64,000 nt of DNA from Eudorina sp. 2006-703-Eu-15 (GCA_003117195.1 BDSI01000042.1:136986-200985), one strand, 5' to 3'. Counted from the stretch's first letter, positions 32,601-44,685 are shown. The notes: generated by a model from the sequence alone, not told the origin. A program made the numbers and translations.

Positions 32601-35600
32601 TAGCTGTCCAGCGTGCCCGTGAAAGAGGCGGCAAGGCTGGGTCCGGCGGAAGGACGCACGGCACACACGCCACCATCTCGGGTAAGCTTCGCAGTTCTCA
32701 CTGTCCCACAGTGGCACACAGCACACCAAGTCGCTCGAGGGCCTCTTCGCCGGGCCGCGTCGAGTAAATCGCATCGAGTAAATCGCATCGAGTAAATCCG
32801 ATCGAGTAAATCGCATCGAGTAAATCGCATCGAGTATTTCGCGTCGAGTGTATTGCGTCACATTCCCGCTCATGTACCCCCTCCTCACCCCCTCCACCCC
32901 TCAGCGAATCCCCACTCTGCTTTTGAGTCTTATTTGCTGGCGCACCGCCGCTGCTCAACACCCACCCCCCACCCCGCAGCAGCGCCTCCCTCCCTCCCTC
33001 CCTCCCTCCCGGGCAGCTCACCCGTACGCCAGCTCCCCCGTGATGGCGAGCATGAGGCTGCCCAGCGCCTCGCGGACGTCCAGCGGCTCGCCCGAGGCGG
33101 CGTATCGGTCCAGGGAGGGCACGAAGCGCTCCAGGCAGCGGCGGATGGCGGTCAGGTGGGCGGCGAGCCTGGCAGGACGTGCAGGGCCGTGCCGCAGTGG
33201 GGGGCCACAAGCACCCGTCAAAGCGAACGGGGAAGACCGCTAGGCCGTCAGCGCAGCAGGGCGTCTGAGGGCACCGTTAGCTTCAGGCTGTGGGTATGGG
33301 GCTCCCACCGTTGCGGCTGTCTGGGCCCGAACGACCGCCCGGGTGGGGGCTCGGGTCCACCGAGTAGGTAACCCTCCATTCATTCATTCGTTCATTCGTT
33401 CATTCGTTCATTCATTCATTCATTCATTCATTTATTCATTCATTCATCTGAAGGGTGCGGTGCCACACATCACCATTACCGATACACACGTTCGTACACA
33501 TCGCACGCCCCTCGCCGAGCGCCAAGCGGGCGTCCGCACATAACCAACAGGCCGCCCATGGAGTGCTGCCCGACAGCAGCCTTGCTCGATAGAACCCCAC
33601 TTGACAGCCTCGCTTCGGCACCTGCCCTGCCCTGCCCTGCCCTGCCCTGCCCTGCCCTGACCCGACCCGACCCGCCCTGCCCCGACCTGGTCGGATGGAC
33701 GATGGACGCCTCAAACGCTCGCCGACCACGGCGCCACGTGTCACCGCTGCGAGTGTACGGCACCGCGACAACCACAGTCGGGGACCATTATTAGCACCGA
33801 AGAGCGAGACGAGCCAGGACTGCTGTGCGGCGTCTCTCCCTCTGCGCGCGGCGGCCGGGCATCTACGTCCTCAGTTGGCATCAGCCCAGGTCACCAGGAC
33901 CCGGACCGGAGGCTGTTGAAAGGCATCTCGCCGCACTGCCCTCTGACCGACCGACCACATCACCAGACACCACCGCACGGCCTCACTCGCTGCACCTCCC
34001 AGAGTATTTCGAGCGTTGGGGATTCTCGCCGCCGGTTACTGCCGGTTACTGCCGGTCACTGTAACAAACGCCCGCCCGGTACACTCCCCTCGTACCCCCG
34101 TAATAATCTAGCCAGGGGCACGCTCATGCGGGGGGGGGCCCACACGTGAAACCCAGCCCCGCTCGCTGTCAGCACATCCATCCATCCATCCACGGCACGA
34201 GGTGGTGTGAGGGAGCAACCTGCTGCGCCCTGTCTGTCTGTCCGTCTGCCCTGTCTGCCCGGTTGACCGCCGCCAGCCGCACTCACTGTGCCGAGAACAA
34301 TCCCGCTCGGTCGATGTCCCGGTTCTCTCCGTCCAGCAGGTGGGCGTAGCTCTCCATGTCGAGCGGTCGGAGGACGGACTGGGTGCCCAGCTTGCTGGGG
34401 CGGGCATGGCAGAGAGAGATAAGAGTTTGTGTAGGTGTGCTTATACATACCGGATGTGTGCGAGGGTTACATCCAGGTTTTAACTGGTGGACGCGTGGGG
34501 GCAAACACCTGTGACATCTGGTTCTAATTCGCCCAAGCATAAGCAGCAACTCGCGACCCCTTGTATGCCCCGGGCTCTCTCCCCCGGTGCCGTCTCGGCG
34601 CCCCTCTCACCGCACCAGGTCGGGGTCGCTGATCAGCAGCCAGGGACGGGTGCCAAACCAGACCTGCAGCCGGGCGGCCGGGCGGGCAGCGAGGTGCGTA
34701 CGGCAAACACGTGCTCGTTCGCCCGTACCCCGCCCCTGTCCATAAACGGACAGGCGGCCGCTGTGGCGCCGGAAGGGCAGGCGTGAGCGGCATACGACCG
34801 GGCAGGGCGCGCAACTGGAAGCGCTCGTACTGATCGTACGATTTTTTCAGTACGGCATTTTGTTCCGGCAAAAATGTTGAATGGCCGCGCTTGATGCCGT
34901 GACCTGCGGTGCTCGCCGCCAGGCCTCAACCACCCTGGCTCTGCCCTCTGCATGTCATGCCAGGATACCTTGCACGACCCTGTGTGCAATGAGTCCTCAG
35001 CCCCCGCCTGTCCTCGGGACAGGCTCCTCACGGGGCCCACCCAGTGGGCGCAGCCCGCCATGACCCATGTGGAGGTCACCGCCCTGACAGCCACCTCGGG
35101 GCCTGGCTGGTACTCACGCCAAAATACCGTGCGACTCTTCTCAGTGCTTGTGATGACATGAACACCCTGTCCCAGGGCGACTATGGTCTCGCTCGCAGGC
35201 CTGCAGCGTGCGGCATGAACGGTACCTTGCAAATGGGCCCGTACTTGCGGGCCATGAGGTGGAGGTAACGGGTGGGCTCCGCCGCGACCATTTGGGGCAG
35301 GTTGCCGAGGAACGGGAGCGGGAAAGGACCTGTACATAAGGCAGCGCCTTCAGTTACGGTGATTGGCCTGTGGTGACGTTTGGGAGGCGCGCGCATCCCG
35401 CGCACATGCAGCCCGTGCAAACTGCAGCAGGTTAGTCGTCCGTGGGTCGAATAGACATTAACCCGCCACGCACTTGTACAGGTTTGGGTATAAGTTCCAA
35501 ACGGCATGCACGGGAGTACTCAGGCGATGCATCGATCATCCAGTTCATCGGATGGTGAAAAGGAAATAAACGCACCACGAAACCTCCGATAGCGCCAACG

Positions 35601-35759
35601 GCGAATCGGAAACCAGCCAACCCAAGTGATCTGCATATGATGAACGTGGGAGCCGTCAAATAGTTAAGCAGTGATTGAAGTCAGGCCTACAGCCCCCTGA
35701 ACATGCAAGAGTCTACCCACCGCAGCAGCAACCAGAACGCAGAGGGCTACCAAACCCAT
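29642..35759 (-). CDS. Cytochrome P450 monooxygenase, 12 exons, 564 residues
   Basis: Exons: 35759-35717, 35329-35226, 34663-34611, 34394-34287, 33746-33687, 33168-33022, 32458-32299, 31950-31606, 31230-31060, 30828-30713, 30316-30094, 29806-29642. Every junction is GT-AG and phase-consistent. Features in order: short hydrophobic membrane anchor (MGLVALCVLVAAAV), proline-rich hinge (GPFPLPFLGNLP), beta-1 (VWFGTRPWLLISDPDLVR), C-helix WxxxR (DTWRRGRRAF), I-helix (FILASYETTSTTISMALLL), K-helix ExxR (KETLR), PERF-type loop (WPEPERFLPERF), heme-Cys loop (FGLGARMCVGHKLA) and a typical last exon (GLTYSPRDGVWLLV). It is an ER-anchored heme oxygenase taking electrons from a reductase. The overall look is of the clan that includes CYP3, CYP4 and CYP711-like algal enzymes; family and substrate are not determinable here. 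Large introns carry microsatellites. Confidence 0.88.
30545..30630. repeat. (TCCG)n microsatellite, about 21 copies, in P450 intron
   Basis: Longer allele of the array at 7046-7084; intron between exons 10 and 11. Confidence 0.92.
32757..32855. repeat. 14-bp tandem repeat (GAGTAAATCGCATC) in P450 intron
   Basis: About six to seven units with minor changes, between exons 6 and 7 of the P450 gene. Confidence 0.85.
33376..33452. repeat. (CATT)n microsatellite in P450 intron
   Basis: Imperfect CATT/CGTT tetranucleotide array between exons 5 and 6. Confidence 0.9.
33626..33662. repeat. (CCCTG)n pentanucleotide array in P450 intron
   Basis: About six CCCTG units followed by CCCGA variants, between exons 5 and 6. 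Confidence 0.85.
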
Positions 35760-36502
35760 TTTAAAATATTGAAGAAATGGGTGGCTCAACGCCATCACCG
35801 ACCAGGCCATTTGTATTGTCTCTTTCCCTTCCGGTAATCACGACTCGTATGCGCACAAATTAATATCGAGCTATCATGCAAAACAACCTAGTTGATTCGC
35901 AACGGGAAAACCGATGTTTTCATTTAGTTTTAATCTGGAATGCCGAAATGAATGTACTGTCAACCGTCAAGATCAGCTGCCAACGGTCAACCGGAAGGCG
36001 TCCACCGCCGACGATATGAGTGCGCTGAGCCGCGGACTGCGTCAGTGTGCACGCCAGGTTTGAGTTTTTCAATCATCGGTCAATGGACAACATAGCCCCT
36101 GGCGCCCGTTATACGATTTGAAGGAGTGAATGTATTCGCGACATGTAAGGCTCAGAAGGTGAATCCCAGCTGTACTGCAGTGAAAACATCGGATACGCGA
36201 ATTCAAGGGTTCATCGGCATGAATCGATTAGATCTCTGAGAATTTCTGATTAGATGCTGGATTGAGGTGAGGCCGGCCGTTGTGAAGTTTCAGGAAACGG
36301 TGCCTCATTAGAGTCGATAATGGAGCACAGGTGTCTTTTGTCGTTTCGCATGGCTGTGTGACCGGGTACTGACAGGCCTACATAGTTGAGGCGAGACACC
36401 GGCGCATGTTGTTATCACCCTAATTCTCTTGCACATATGAGCGTGGGACACGAGACACGGACTTGTGAGGCGCTGGCGGGTTACATGGGTTACACACAGC
36501 AG
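35760..36502. other. No gene recognised; upstream region of the P450 gene
   Basis: Less GC-rich than the genes. It lies between the P450 start and the 3' end of the GIY-YIG segment, so it should contain the P450 promoter, but I see no clear TATA box at a convincing distance. Confidence 0.35.
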
Positions 36503-37729
36503 CTAGGAGGGGTCCTTGGTCTTGGCCTGGGTTTTCTTGCGCAGCGCCCACATGACGGATCGCTTGGCCGGGTTGCCCGTTATCCGGTTGTACAACTTGG
36601 TTCCTTCCGCTCTGAGCGCAGTGATGAGTTGCGCCTCTGCGTCGTTGGCGGCACGTGCAGAGGGTGTGGTCTGCACCACTTTGAAGGTGAAGCCGCTGGT
36701 AAAGTTGTCATAGTGTGCTGCATCCCGGCACATTAGCTTGGGTGGTCGTTGCTGATGCTGCCTCCATCTGCGTTCTGGATCTGTGGTCTGCCCCACGTAG
36801 GTCCGTCCATCAGCTGTGTGCGTGATGGTGTAGATATAATGCAGGCGTGGCTGTTGCTGGCTAGCTGTGGTCGGATGTGGGTGTGCGTGAGTCGCGAGTC
36901 ACGCGGTGTCTCGATGGGCATCTGCGCTTGGGTCAGAGGCGTCGTCCTGCCCGTCGTCCTGTTTGCAAGGCAGGGTGGAAATGAAGCAGCAGAGTGATGA
37001 CCAAGTCATAAAGCAGTTAACTGTCAGGCAATGAACCCAGCCCTCACCACCCATGTTGTGTGTTTTGTCCTACATTGAGATATGAACCACTGACCTGCAT
37101 TTCGTTCATCTGCTCCTTGGCCTGCTGCAGCAGGTCCTGAGCGGCGCTTTCACTGAGCTCCTTGGCGTCGTTGATTGGCGGGCAATCCAAAGTCAAGCAC
37201 CAGCTGCTTGAGGGTGGCCAGCTTGACATGCCAGTTGGTGTTGTACACGCGCCAGGCCTCCGCAGTGGACATGGTGTCCTCCACGGGCTCCCCGGTTGCG
37301 AGTTCTGCTGCCCACTTGAGGTCGCCTACATGCAGCATGCGGTTGTTAGGTAGCTGTTGTGAGTGTGGTTGCAGGATGAGCAAGCGGTTGGCTGAGATCT
37401 CACCTGTTGCGAGGGACAGGCCCTGCTTGGCCTTGTCCTTCTTGAGAGCGCTGTGGGTGTCTTTTGCTTCCGTCAGCACGCTGTCGAGCTCATCTTGGGA
37501 CTCGTACAATTTTGTGACGCGGTCATCATTAGGGTGGACGCCAACATCATTGAGCTGCATCCTCCTTGACACGGAGGCGTCTTGGGAAGCCGCCCCCCAG
37601 GCGCGGCTTTTTGGGGCTGACCATCAGGGTGGGGTTGGCCGCCTTCATGGCTGTGAAGAGGCTGCTTATATTCACCTTGGACTTGGCGGTGGCGTAGTCA
37701 TGCTTCCTCCCGGTCGCTTTGCTGGACAT
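36503..37729 (-). pseudogene. GIY-YIG endonuclease-domain gene downstream of the Helitron-like helicase
   Basis: A start at 37729 opens MSSKATGRKHDYATAKSKVN. The middle is helical (ESQDELDSVLTEAKDTHSALKKDK ... SAAQDLLQQAKEQMNEMQ). The end carries a GIY-YIG nuclease (about 36850-36640): LHYIYTITHTADGRTYVGQT, then DPERRWRQHQ, and LYNRITGN. The conserved Tyr pair, Gly and Arg are visible; the usual GIY reads YIYTI. GIY-YIG enzymes nick DNA and occur in Penelope-like and other mobile elements. Frame changes near 37560 and 37200, and at least one intron (donor near 37096), are needed to join the parts, so it is decayed or mis-assembled. It shares strand and order with the helicase and may be a second gene of the same transposon; that is inference. 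Confidence 0.55.
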
Positions 37730-37876
37730 GGTCGGGAAACTGAGCAGGGAATGCGTATGAATGCAGCACAGCAAAGGTGAATCAGACGGATGCAAGCTAC
37801 GGACATTGGCGGTTACAGCAGTGTTGAATGCATGGTAGTACGTAGTTCAGTGTGAGCGGACGGTAACGAGCATGTG

Positions 37877-40459
37877 CTACGAAGCTGCACCCGGGGGCTG
37901 AATGAACTCACGGGGCACGGGGATGAACATATTTGGCGTGAGTGGAGTAAGGATGCGCAGGTTATTGCGCGAAACGGTGCGTGAGAGCATGACGTACAGT
38001 AGGCGGCCGGCACAGAATGCGTTGCGCACACTTATGAAGACTAGGCAGTGGTACGTGGCACCCTGCGAGCGATGCCCTGTCAATGCATATCCCAACGACA
38101 AGGGGAAGGTGGCTCGATAATACCTGACGCCAGCAAATGTTTTGCTCTCGCGAGTCATCTTAGGTACGACAATGTTTTGACCCATGGAATCAAGGCAAAC
38201 CGTAATGGTGCGGACCAGGTCGCCAGCCGGTCCTGCCTGGAGTGACAGCCACCAGCGATACCATGCCTGTCGCGCCATTGACTGCGCCACGTGGGATGTC
38301 GAGATTGGTATTCAGAATGACTCGGGCCCCTACTGTGACAAAGGGCAGCGTGTGGAAGTCGTCAGTGGTGCCAAGTGCCCAGGCAGCTGCATCGGCGTTG
38401 TTGTCGGTGATGCTGCTGGGCATGTTAGTGGTGGTTTGCACCAAGTGCACCCTTTGCTGGTGCGGAGGCTGTCCGGGAGCGGCGACGCAAAAGAGGCGGC
38501 TAAAGGCCATGGCATTGTACATGTTGACGTCGCTGTTATGGGTGCAGAGAATCACGAATGGCAGCCTTGCATGTAATGCCGTCCAGAGGTCAGCAATTGT
38601 TGTTGTGCATGCCTGGAAGGTTTCAGCGAGGTAGCGCTGTGTTGGCGGGTCTGTCCGAATATGCTTTAGGAATGACAGCAGGTCGTTATCAGACGCTTGG
38701 CGGTGGACAGTGGTGAGGACATGGTGCTTGGCAGTGAGCCAGATAGGGCCCTTTGCGACATGGCAAGCAGTGCAGACGTTGGGGTTTGTCTTGTGCTTGC
38801 ACACAGGTGGCAGCTGGGCAGGGTCGCCCACAAAAATGATAAGTTTCCTGGCGATGGCCTGTGCCGCCGTCACTGGCCCGGGAGTGCTCTGGCTGATGCG
38901 CATGATGGCAATGTTGAGAAGGTGACTGGTGAGCATTGAGAACTCATCACAGATGACGACATCTGCCTCGCGGAGCTTGTCGTGTGCAGGGGTCATGGGT
39001 AAGAACGGTGTGAGATAGAGGCGGGTCGGGTTGATCGCAAACGCGGAATGGAATGTCATTGCACTGGAGCTGAGGCGGTTGGCAGCTGCCCCGGTTGAGG
39101 CGCATAGCAACACACGCTGTCCGCGACTGCGGAACGTGTGCACCAGGCGTTTGATCAGAAATGTTTTGCCCGACCCCGGCTCACCGGTGACAAAGTGAAT
39201 GCCCGAGGCGCCTGGCTGCGTGAGCGCGTCCAGCACCCGCTGCTGGTCTGGTGAGCATTCCACTGCTGCAGTATCCGCAAACTCATTCTGCAGCGGCGCG
39301 GCAACGGGGTCGTCATGTGCAATGTCAAGCGCAGCTTGCAGCTGTGCAGCAATGTCCCCAGGGGGGGCAGTGGTCGCTTCATGGGCGTCCTCTTCATGGC
39401 CCAGCATGTGGCCGAGGCTGCTGATTTTGGACAGCACTGCTTCAAACATGGCCTGGTGCTGATCATGCGCTAGGAGGCGGCTGGCAGCATAGGTGCTCAC
39501 CAGGGATTCCAGGTCATCAGCCTGATGTATGATACCGCTGCAATGCATTCAAGGTAGTACGAGTCCGACCCATTTGTCAGCAGGTCTGATTCGCGCTGGA
39601 ATGGGCAGTGCTCGAGCAGCAAGTTGTAACAGAAGCCCTCGAGGTTGTGCGCCGAATTGTAGTCCGTGAATCGTACTATTTTTGGAGCGTTAAGCTTGAT
39701 GACCCGGTTCCCGAGCATGTCAATTCCAACCTCCGTACCGTTGCGGCGCCCCGGGTGTGAGTTGCCAGCAGCGGAAGCAGCAGGTGCGGTATCGTCGTCA
39801 TCATCGGAGAGTTCGGCGTCCGGGTCTGCACGAAGATTAGGCGACGGTAGCGCAGGTGTATCGTTCAGGGTCTCAGGGACCACATCAAGGCCATCCGGAC
39901 GCGGGTTTACAAGGCCTTGCGGCCGCACTTCAGGGTGGCGGATGAGGGCAGTGTTATGCGTAGCAGCATCCAGCGCGGGATCAGCGTTGTTGTCATGCTC
40001 GTCATGCAGGATGTCAGGGGTATAGTCAGGGTAAGGGTGACAGCCATTGGGTGGGACGATGCTGTAATCCCTAAAGTACGCGACAAATGTGATATGGTGA
40101 AGGCAAGCAGGGCGTGCACAGTATTTGTCGATAGGATGCGTGAGCATGCCCCGTTGTGCCATAGTGTGCTGGCCAATGATGCGCCGGCGCTCACTGGGCA
40201 GCGAAGAACTGACAAAGTGAACCCTAGCGGAGCGCGACACGACTGGGATTTCCATGAGGCTGCAGTACACGTCTGTGGGCGCGAGCGGCTTCCATAACAC
40301 AAGGGCGGCGACAAGCTTGGCTTGCTCTTCCGAGAGGTCCAGGCCGAGCGACTGCAGGCTGGTGGCACTAAGGTTCAGGGTACCGCAGGGCTCGGATTTT
40401 AATGCGTACTTCAGCAGGTATAGGGACCATGCGTCGTTGGTTACGCGCTGCAGGTTCAT
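37877..40459 (-). pseudogene. Helitron-like Pif1-family helicase, frameshifted
   Basis: Three adjoining minus-strand segments make one degraded protein. At 40459-39497: MNLQRVTNDAWSLYLLKYAL (the KY..K motif seen in Helitron proteins), VHFVSSSLPSERRRI and an Asp-rich linker. At 39548-38190: the helicase core with Walker A (VTGEPGSGKTFLIKRL), motif Ia (CASTGAAANRL), Walker B (VVICDEFSML), motif III (IIFVGDPAQLPPV) and the HRQ motif. At 38290-37877: motifs V-VI (LGYALTGHRSQGATY, LLYVMLSRTV). This is the SF1B Pif1 set used by Helitron transposons for rolling-circle-type replication. Frame breaks near 39545 and 38230 inactivate it. No HUH Rep nuclease (HxH, Y) is seen; the upstream part is replaced by an inverted duplication. 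Confidence 0.75.
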
Positions 40460-40813
40460 GTGCGCTCGTTCATCGCGCTCGTGCCATCCCGGCAGCCCAC
40501 TCTGTAATAATCACCGTCAGCAACAATTAGTTCAGCCAGGTGCTAGCGTCCAGTGGCCACCTGGAGTACAGCATTTGCGAACAAAAGGGAGAAAAGACGC
40601 TTGAGTTGATAGTGTGCACGAAGCGGCGCCATGCAGCCGCAGCACCACTCACCTTGACGTGTGCGGGATGCTGCTGCGTCTGCTGTAACAAGACACCAAA
40701 CAGCTTCCGAATCGTGCTGACCAAGGCAAGCGGCTTCCGCCCGAAGTCCTGGCAGCCCAGGTCCGAGTTGAGGTAAAGGATGGTCCTCAGCATCTTCCCG
40801 GACCCGCTCTTCC
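40263..40813 (-). repeat. Left arm of a 550-bp inverted duplication (Helitron-like 5' part)
   Basis: Reverse complement of 40872-41424 with few differences. It carries the helicase N-terminal codons (MNLQRV ... DVYC), two apparent introns and an upstream coding piece (TIRKLFGVLLQQTQQHP), so genomic DNA rather than cDNA was copied. Confidence 0.92.
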
Positions 40814-40871
40814 GGACGATGACATCCCGTACGCTGCGTGCGTCGTGATGAAGTACACGAGGTTTGATTTG

Positions 40872-41424
40872 TGGAAGAGCGGGTCCGGGAAGATGCTGAG
40901 CACCATCCTTTACCTCAACATCGGACCTGGGCTGCCAGGACTTCGGGCGGAAGCCGCTTGCCTTGGTCAGCACGATTCGGAAGCTGTTTGGTGTCTTGTT
41001 ACAGCAGACGCAGCAGCATCCCGCACACGTCAAGGTGAGTGGTGCTGCGGCTGCATGGCGCCGCTTCGTGCACACTATCAACTCAAGCGTCTTTTCTCCC
41101 TTTTGTTCGCAGATGCTGTACTCCAGGTGGCCACTGGACGCTAGCACCTGGCTGAACTAATTGTTGCTGACGGTGATTATTACAGAGTGGGCTGCCGGGA
41201 TGGCACGAGCGCGATGAACGAGCGCACATGAACCTGCAGCGCGTAACCAACGACGCATGGTCCCTATACCTGCTGAAGTACGCATTAAAATCCGAGCCCT
41301 GCGGTACCCTGAACCTTAGTGCCACCAGCCTGCAGTCGCTCGGCCTGGACCTCTCGGAAGAGCAAGCCAAGCTTGTCGCCGCCCTTGTGTTATGGAAGCC
41401 GCTCGCGCCCACAGACGTGTACTG
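40872..41424 (+). repeat. Right arm of the 550-bp inverted duplication
   Basis: Inverted copy of 40263-40813, separated from it by 58 bp. The arm ends at the codons DVYC, where the left arm continues into the helicase gene; beyond 41424 the sequence is unrelated. The copied frame on the plus strand is a 69-codon dead fragment. Confidence 0.92.
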
Positions 41425-42225
41425 CAAACAGTGCTGAAATATTGCTTGCTCATGACTAGTTAGTCCGTCCGGCAAAGGAAAAAGCGCTCAGTGTCTTATC
41501 CTGAAAATCCATGTAACATATGTGCCGTCTAGGAATGGTCAGCAAACCGTATTTAGCCTTGCCTTCGGTCGCTGTGTATACATTAACCTCATGGAGTACA
41601 TCATGGGAAGGGTGGGTGCGTTTACCGCGTCACCGTCAGCTGGCTTGGGCTTTGTAATGTACGCTCATAGTTCCTAAAACAGCACAGGAACTAACTTGCT
41701 TCTGCCGCGTCATCTTTGCTCTGGGAGGGCGGGCGGGTGAAACGAGAAACGACCTGCGTCTCCGTAACGACGACGTATCGACATGCCGTTTTTAATTATC
41801 TCAACGTTGATTGTTTCGAATGTTTGATGTCACCAATAATGAAGCACGTTTCAGGAAGTTCCGTCGCCAACAAAATAAGTTGACTTTTCATTTTTCATTT
41901 TCATTCTCTGAATGACCAATATGATTCCTTTCTCTAGTTGTTAATATTTGTTAATATGCCTGTTTAGTGGTGCATGCCGTACCCTAACCAACGTAAATTT
42001 ACAGCGTTGGTACAGGTCTTCTCAGCGTGCCTCAACGACGATAGAATACGGCCGTTGTTTCTCTTCTGCCTGTTATTGCCTTCAACTCGTCAGGCGAGGA
42101 ATTCAAAAAGATCTTATGACAAGTCCTCGCACAGGCGGTTAATTCTGTGGAAATAAGTCATGCAAAAGTCTATTGAAAGGTACTCGTGGATACATTTGTG
42201 ACGTCTCCGTGAAGTTAAATGTTTA
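41425..42225. other. No gene recognised, relatively AT-rich
   Basis: Non-coding in appearance. A 16-base motif TGGTGCATGCCGTACC occurs at about 41968 and again at about 42228 at the start of the LINE fragment. Otherwise I see nothing. Confidence 0.35.
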
Positions 42226-43102
42226 TGGTGCATGCCGTACCGCAAGTATGTTCTATATAACGGGCAGGAGGCCTGGCGTGCGCTGCTTCGCGGGTTTGTG
42301 TGGCGCCCACCGGCCGGACCTCCTGTACCACTGCTGCGCCTCACAGTCAAGACTGCCACGGCCTTGCAGCTCGGCCCTTCCCTGCAGGACCTGGCGGACC
42401 GGCACCTGGCTTATATTGCGGATGCATATGGGCAGTTGCCGGTGCCGCCATCCGCCCTGGCCGACTTCCGCAGCACCCTGCGCAGGCTTTGGCGCCTGCG
42501 GTGGGAAAACGGCCACAAGGAGGCGGCTGGCGGTGCATGGGATCGCGGGCTTCCCCGCTGTTTCGGCCAGCGCGGCGCGGCCAGGCGGACCGCGCCTCCG
42601 TGCAGCGGCCTGCTGCCCCTGTGGCGCGGCCATCTCGGGATCGGGATCGTGCTGGGTTCGGCGGCACCTTTTCTGGGATTGCCCTGTTGCGCAGTCGCTG
42701 CGGGAGGTGTTAGGGCTGGCGTTGGGGGCGTCGATCGGGCGGCTCGGTTCGGGTCTTCAGCGGCACCACCTGTGGCTTGTGGTCTGCCCACCGGGTTTGC
42801 ATCCGCCAGTCTGGGATGTCGTGGCCCTGGCGGCCTTGGCGGCCCTGGAGCGCGGCCGCCAACGCATGTACAATGTGTGGGACCAGCGTACCCCCCTGCT
42901 GCGGGGGCGTCTCGCGGCGATCACGGTTGAGGTGGCTGCTGACTTTTGGGCCCGCCTCGCTTCCTTCGCCGCCCTGGGACTGGCCCCTCGGCATTGGGGT
43001 TCCGTTCCCTCTCAACACCCGTTCCTATGCAATGTGAATGGGCGTGTTGTCTTGAATGCTCCTCTGGACGTCGACTCTCCCCCTGCGTCCCCGCGTGGGT
43101 GA
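42226..43102 (+). pseudogene. LINE (L1-like) ORF2 C-terminal fragment, plus strand
   Basis: Codes for the region after reverse transcriptase. One frame gives FRSTLRRLWRLRWENGHKEA; a shift near 42520 leads to the next frame with LAVHGIAGFP, CPCGAAI, the zinc-finger-like HLFWDCPVAQSLREVL and the tail VWDVVALAALAALERGRQRM to the stop at 43102. The same organisation (KWENSNKEAYWRLAVDGIP ... HHFWGCGVAQAV ... VWDVVVLAATSAMETGRR) occurs in the minus-strand LINE at 45148-47447, so the two are one superfamily. RT itself is absent (5' truncation). Confidence 0.7.
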
Positions 43103-43519
43103 TCTGAGTGCCTGTGGCATGACCTCACTGTGTGATACGTCATACATCCCGCCTGCTTGGCCGGGTCCGCTTCCGCGCGCGGTGTCCGTGCTGGACTTAC
43201 TGAACTACGAGGGTTGTAGGGGTCCTCTGGTCCCGCCACCCTCGCGTTGGCGCTCGTGGTCTCGTAATCTTCTTTTTGTTTGGCTTGGTGCTGGTGGTCC
43301 CTGGATGAGTCATTGATTTATCCCGTACTCTGGTGCGGGATTGGCTGCATCGGTGCGTTGTGTCTTCCGGGCCGGGATGTTGGCCCTGGTTCTGGGTGCT
43401 AAGTTGGCAGCCCTATGTGTCTTTCGGCTGGTTGTTGGCCGCAGTTTGCTCCTGCCCTTAGGCAGCTCATACTTTTGACGGCTTGGGTCCGGTGGTTCCT
43501 TGACTTCTTTTCTTTGGCA
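43103..43519 (+). other. LINE 3' UTR
   Basis: Follows the LINE stop codon and leads into the 121-bp tandem duplication. No open reading frame of note. Confidence 0.45.
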
Positions 43520-43761
43520 TGGCTCCTTGCTTCGTGCAAGGCATGCCCCTGGGGTAGGACGAACAGTCCGTCTACGCCTGTACGGCGAGCGATCAACTTG
43601 GTTGTTGGTCCCCCTTGTAACCGTGAATCCTAAACAGTTATGGCTCCTTGCTTCGTGCAGGGCATGCCCCTGGGGTAGGATGAACAGTCCGTCTACGCCT
43701 GTACGGCGAGCGATCAACTTGGTTGTTGGTCCCCCTTGTAACCGTGAATCCTAAACAGTTT
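43520..43761 (+). repeat. 121-bp tandem duplication at the LINE 3' end
   Basis: Two consecutive 121-bp units (43520-43640, 43641-43761) differ at only a few positions. Each contains CTGTACGGCGAGCGATC and ends CCTAAACAGTT. A diverged part of the same motif recurs at about 44360-44396. The tandem probably marks the 3' terminus of the LINE. Confidence 0.93.
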
Positions 43762-44685
43762 ATATGTTATTAAGAACAACCTTTTCAGCGTTGGGGGTGC
43801 CCTTTTCAAAATGGTCGCTTTTCTGTTAGTTGGACAGCGTACTTGTCCATGAGTGTCCGCCCATACTGCATTTCTGGAAAAATAACCATGCTGGCCGGAA
43901 ATCCGAAACCCGACGTTGAACGGTTTCCGTGTGTCTAACGGTCTGACTCCGGTCGGTTGATAGTCTGAGAGGGTTGGAAAACGCGAAAAGGTGGCAGGTT
44001 GGGAGAGTTCTGGGGTCAGGTGCGACGGCCAGGGGCATCGAATCTCTCCTAATCACTGATGCTGCACTGACCCGCCCTGACCCATCGATCGATGCAGCAG
44101 CCGGAAAGCGCCGGTCAAGGATCGCCTGCTCAGGGCAGACATGCCATTACACCCACAACACAGACGCTTCACGTCATCACTCTCTCGACAATAGACAGAC
44201 GCACACGTCCAATAAAATTGACGAGGCGCCAAGGGCTTGTGCAGGCAATCCAAATCACCAATGCCGCTGCTGCCGTACGCTCACGCATCGCTCCCCCTCT
44301 CGCGGGCTAAGAATGCTCAATCCTCATCCCGATTTTTAAGATTGAGCCCTCAAGGATGCGATCTTCACCTGTACGGCGAGCGATCGACTTCTTGTTGGTT
44401 CCGCGTTGTCGGCCCTAAACACGCGTGAGCATTAACCAGGGCCCCACCGAATGCAGCCCTCCCGAAAGGCTCCGAGCTTGTGCCTGTTGCTTTGCGTCGC
44501 GCTTTTGCTTTGAGGGCATACTTGCATTTGTTTGCTTTTGCGGCTAGTCCGGCTGGTTGCGGTCCCGTCTGAGCAGCCATCGGCTGGCGAGTCGGCAGCA
44601 GGGGCAGCGGTGCCTTTTTGCTTCTGCTCGCTGTGCTTTCGGTCCGGGGCGAGAGGGCAGTCAGGTTAGTTGGTAATTAAGGATT
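43762..44685. other. No gene recognised; repeat debris
   Basis: Contains one further diverged copy of the LINE 3' motif near 44360 and no supported coding sequence. Confidence 0.35.

Noticed and set aside
41968..42243. TGGTGCATGCCGTACC repeat as target-site duplication of the plus-strand LINE
   Set aside because: Both copies lie on the 5' side; none is found after the LINE 3' end near 43761.
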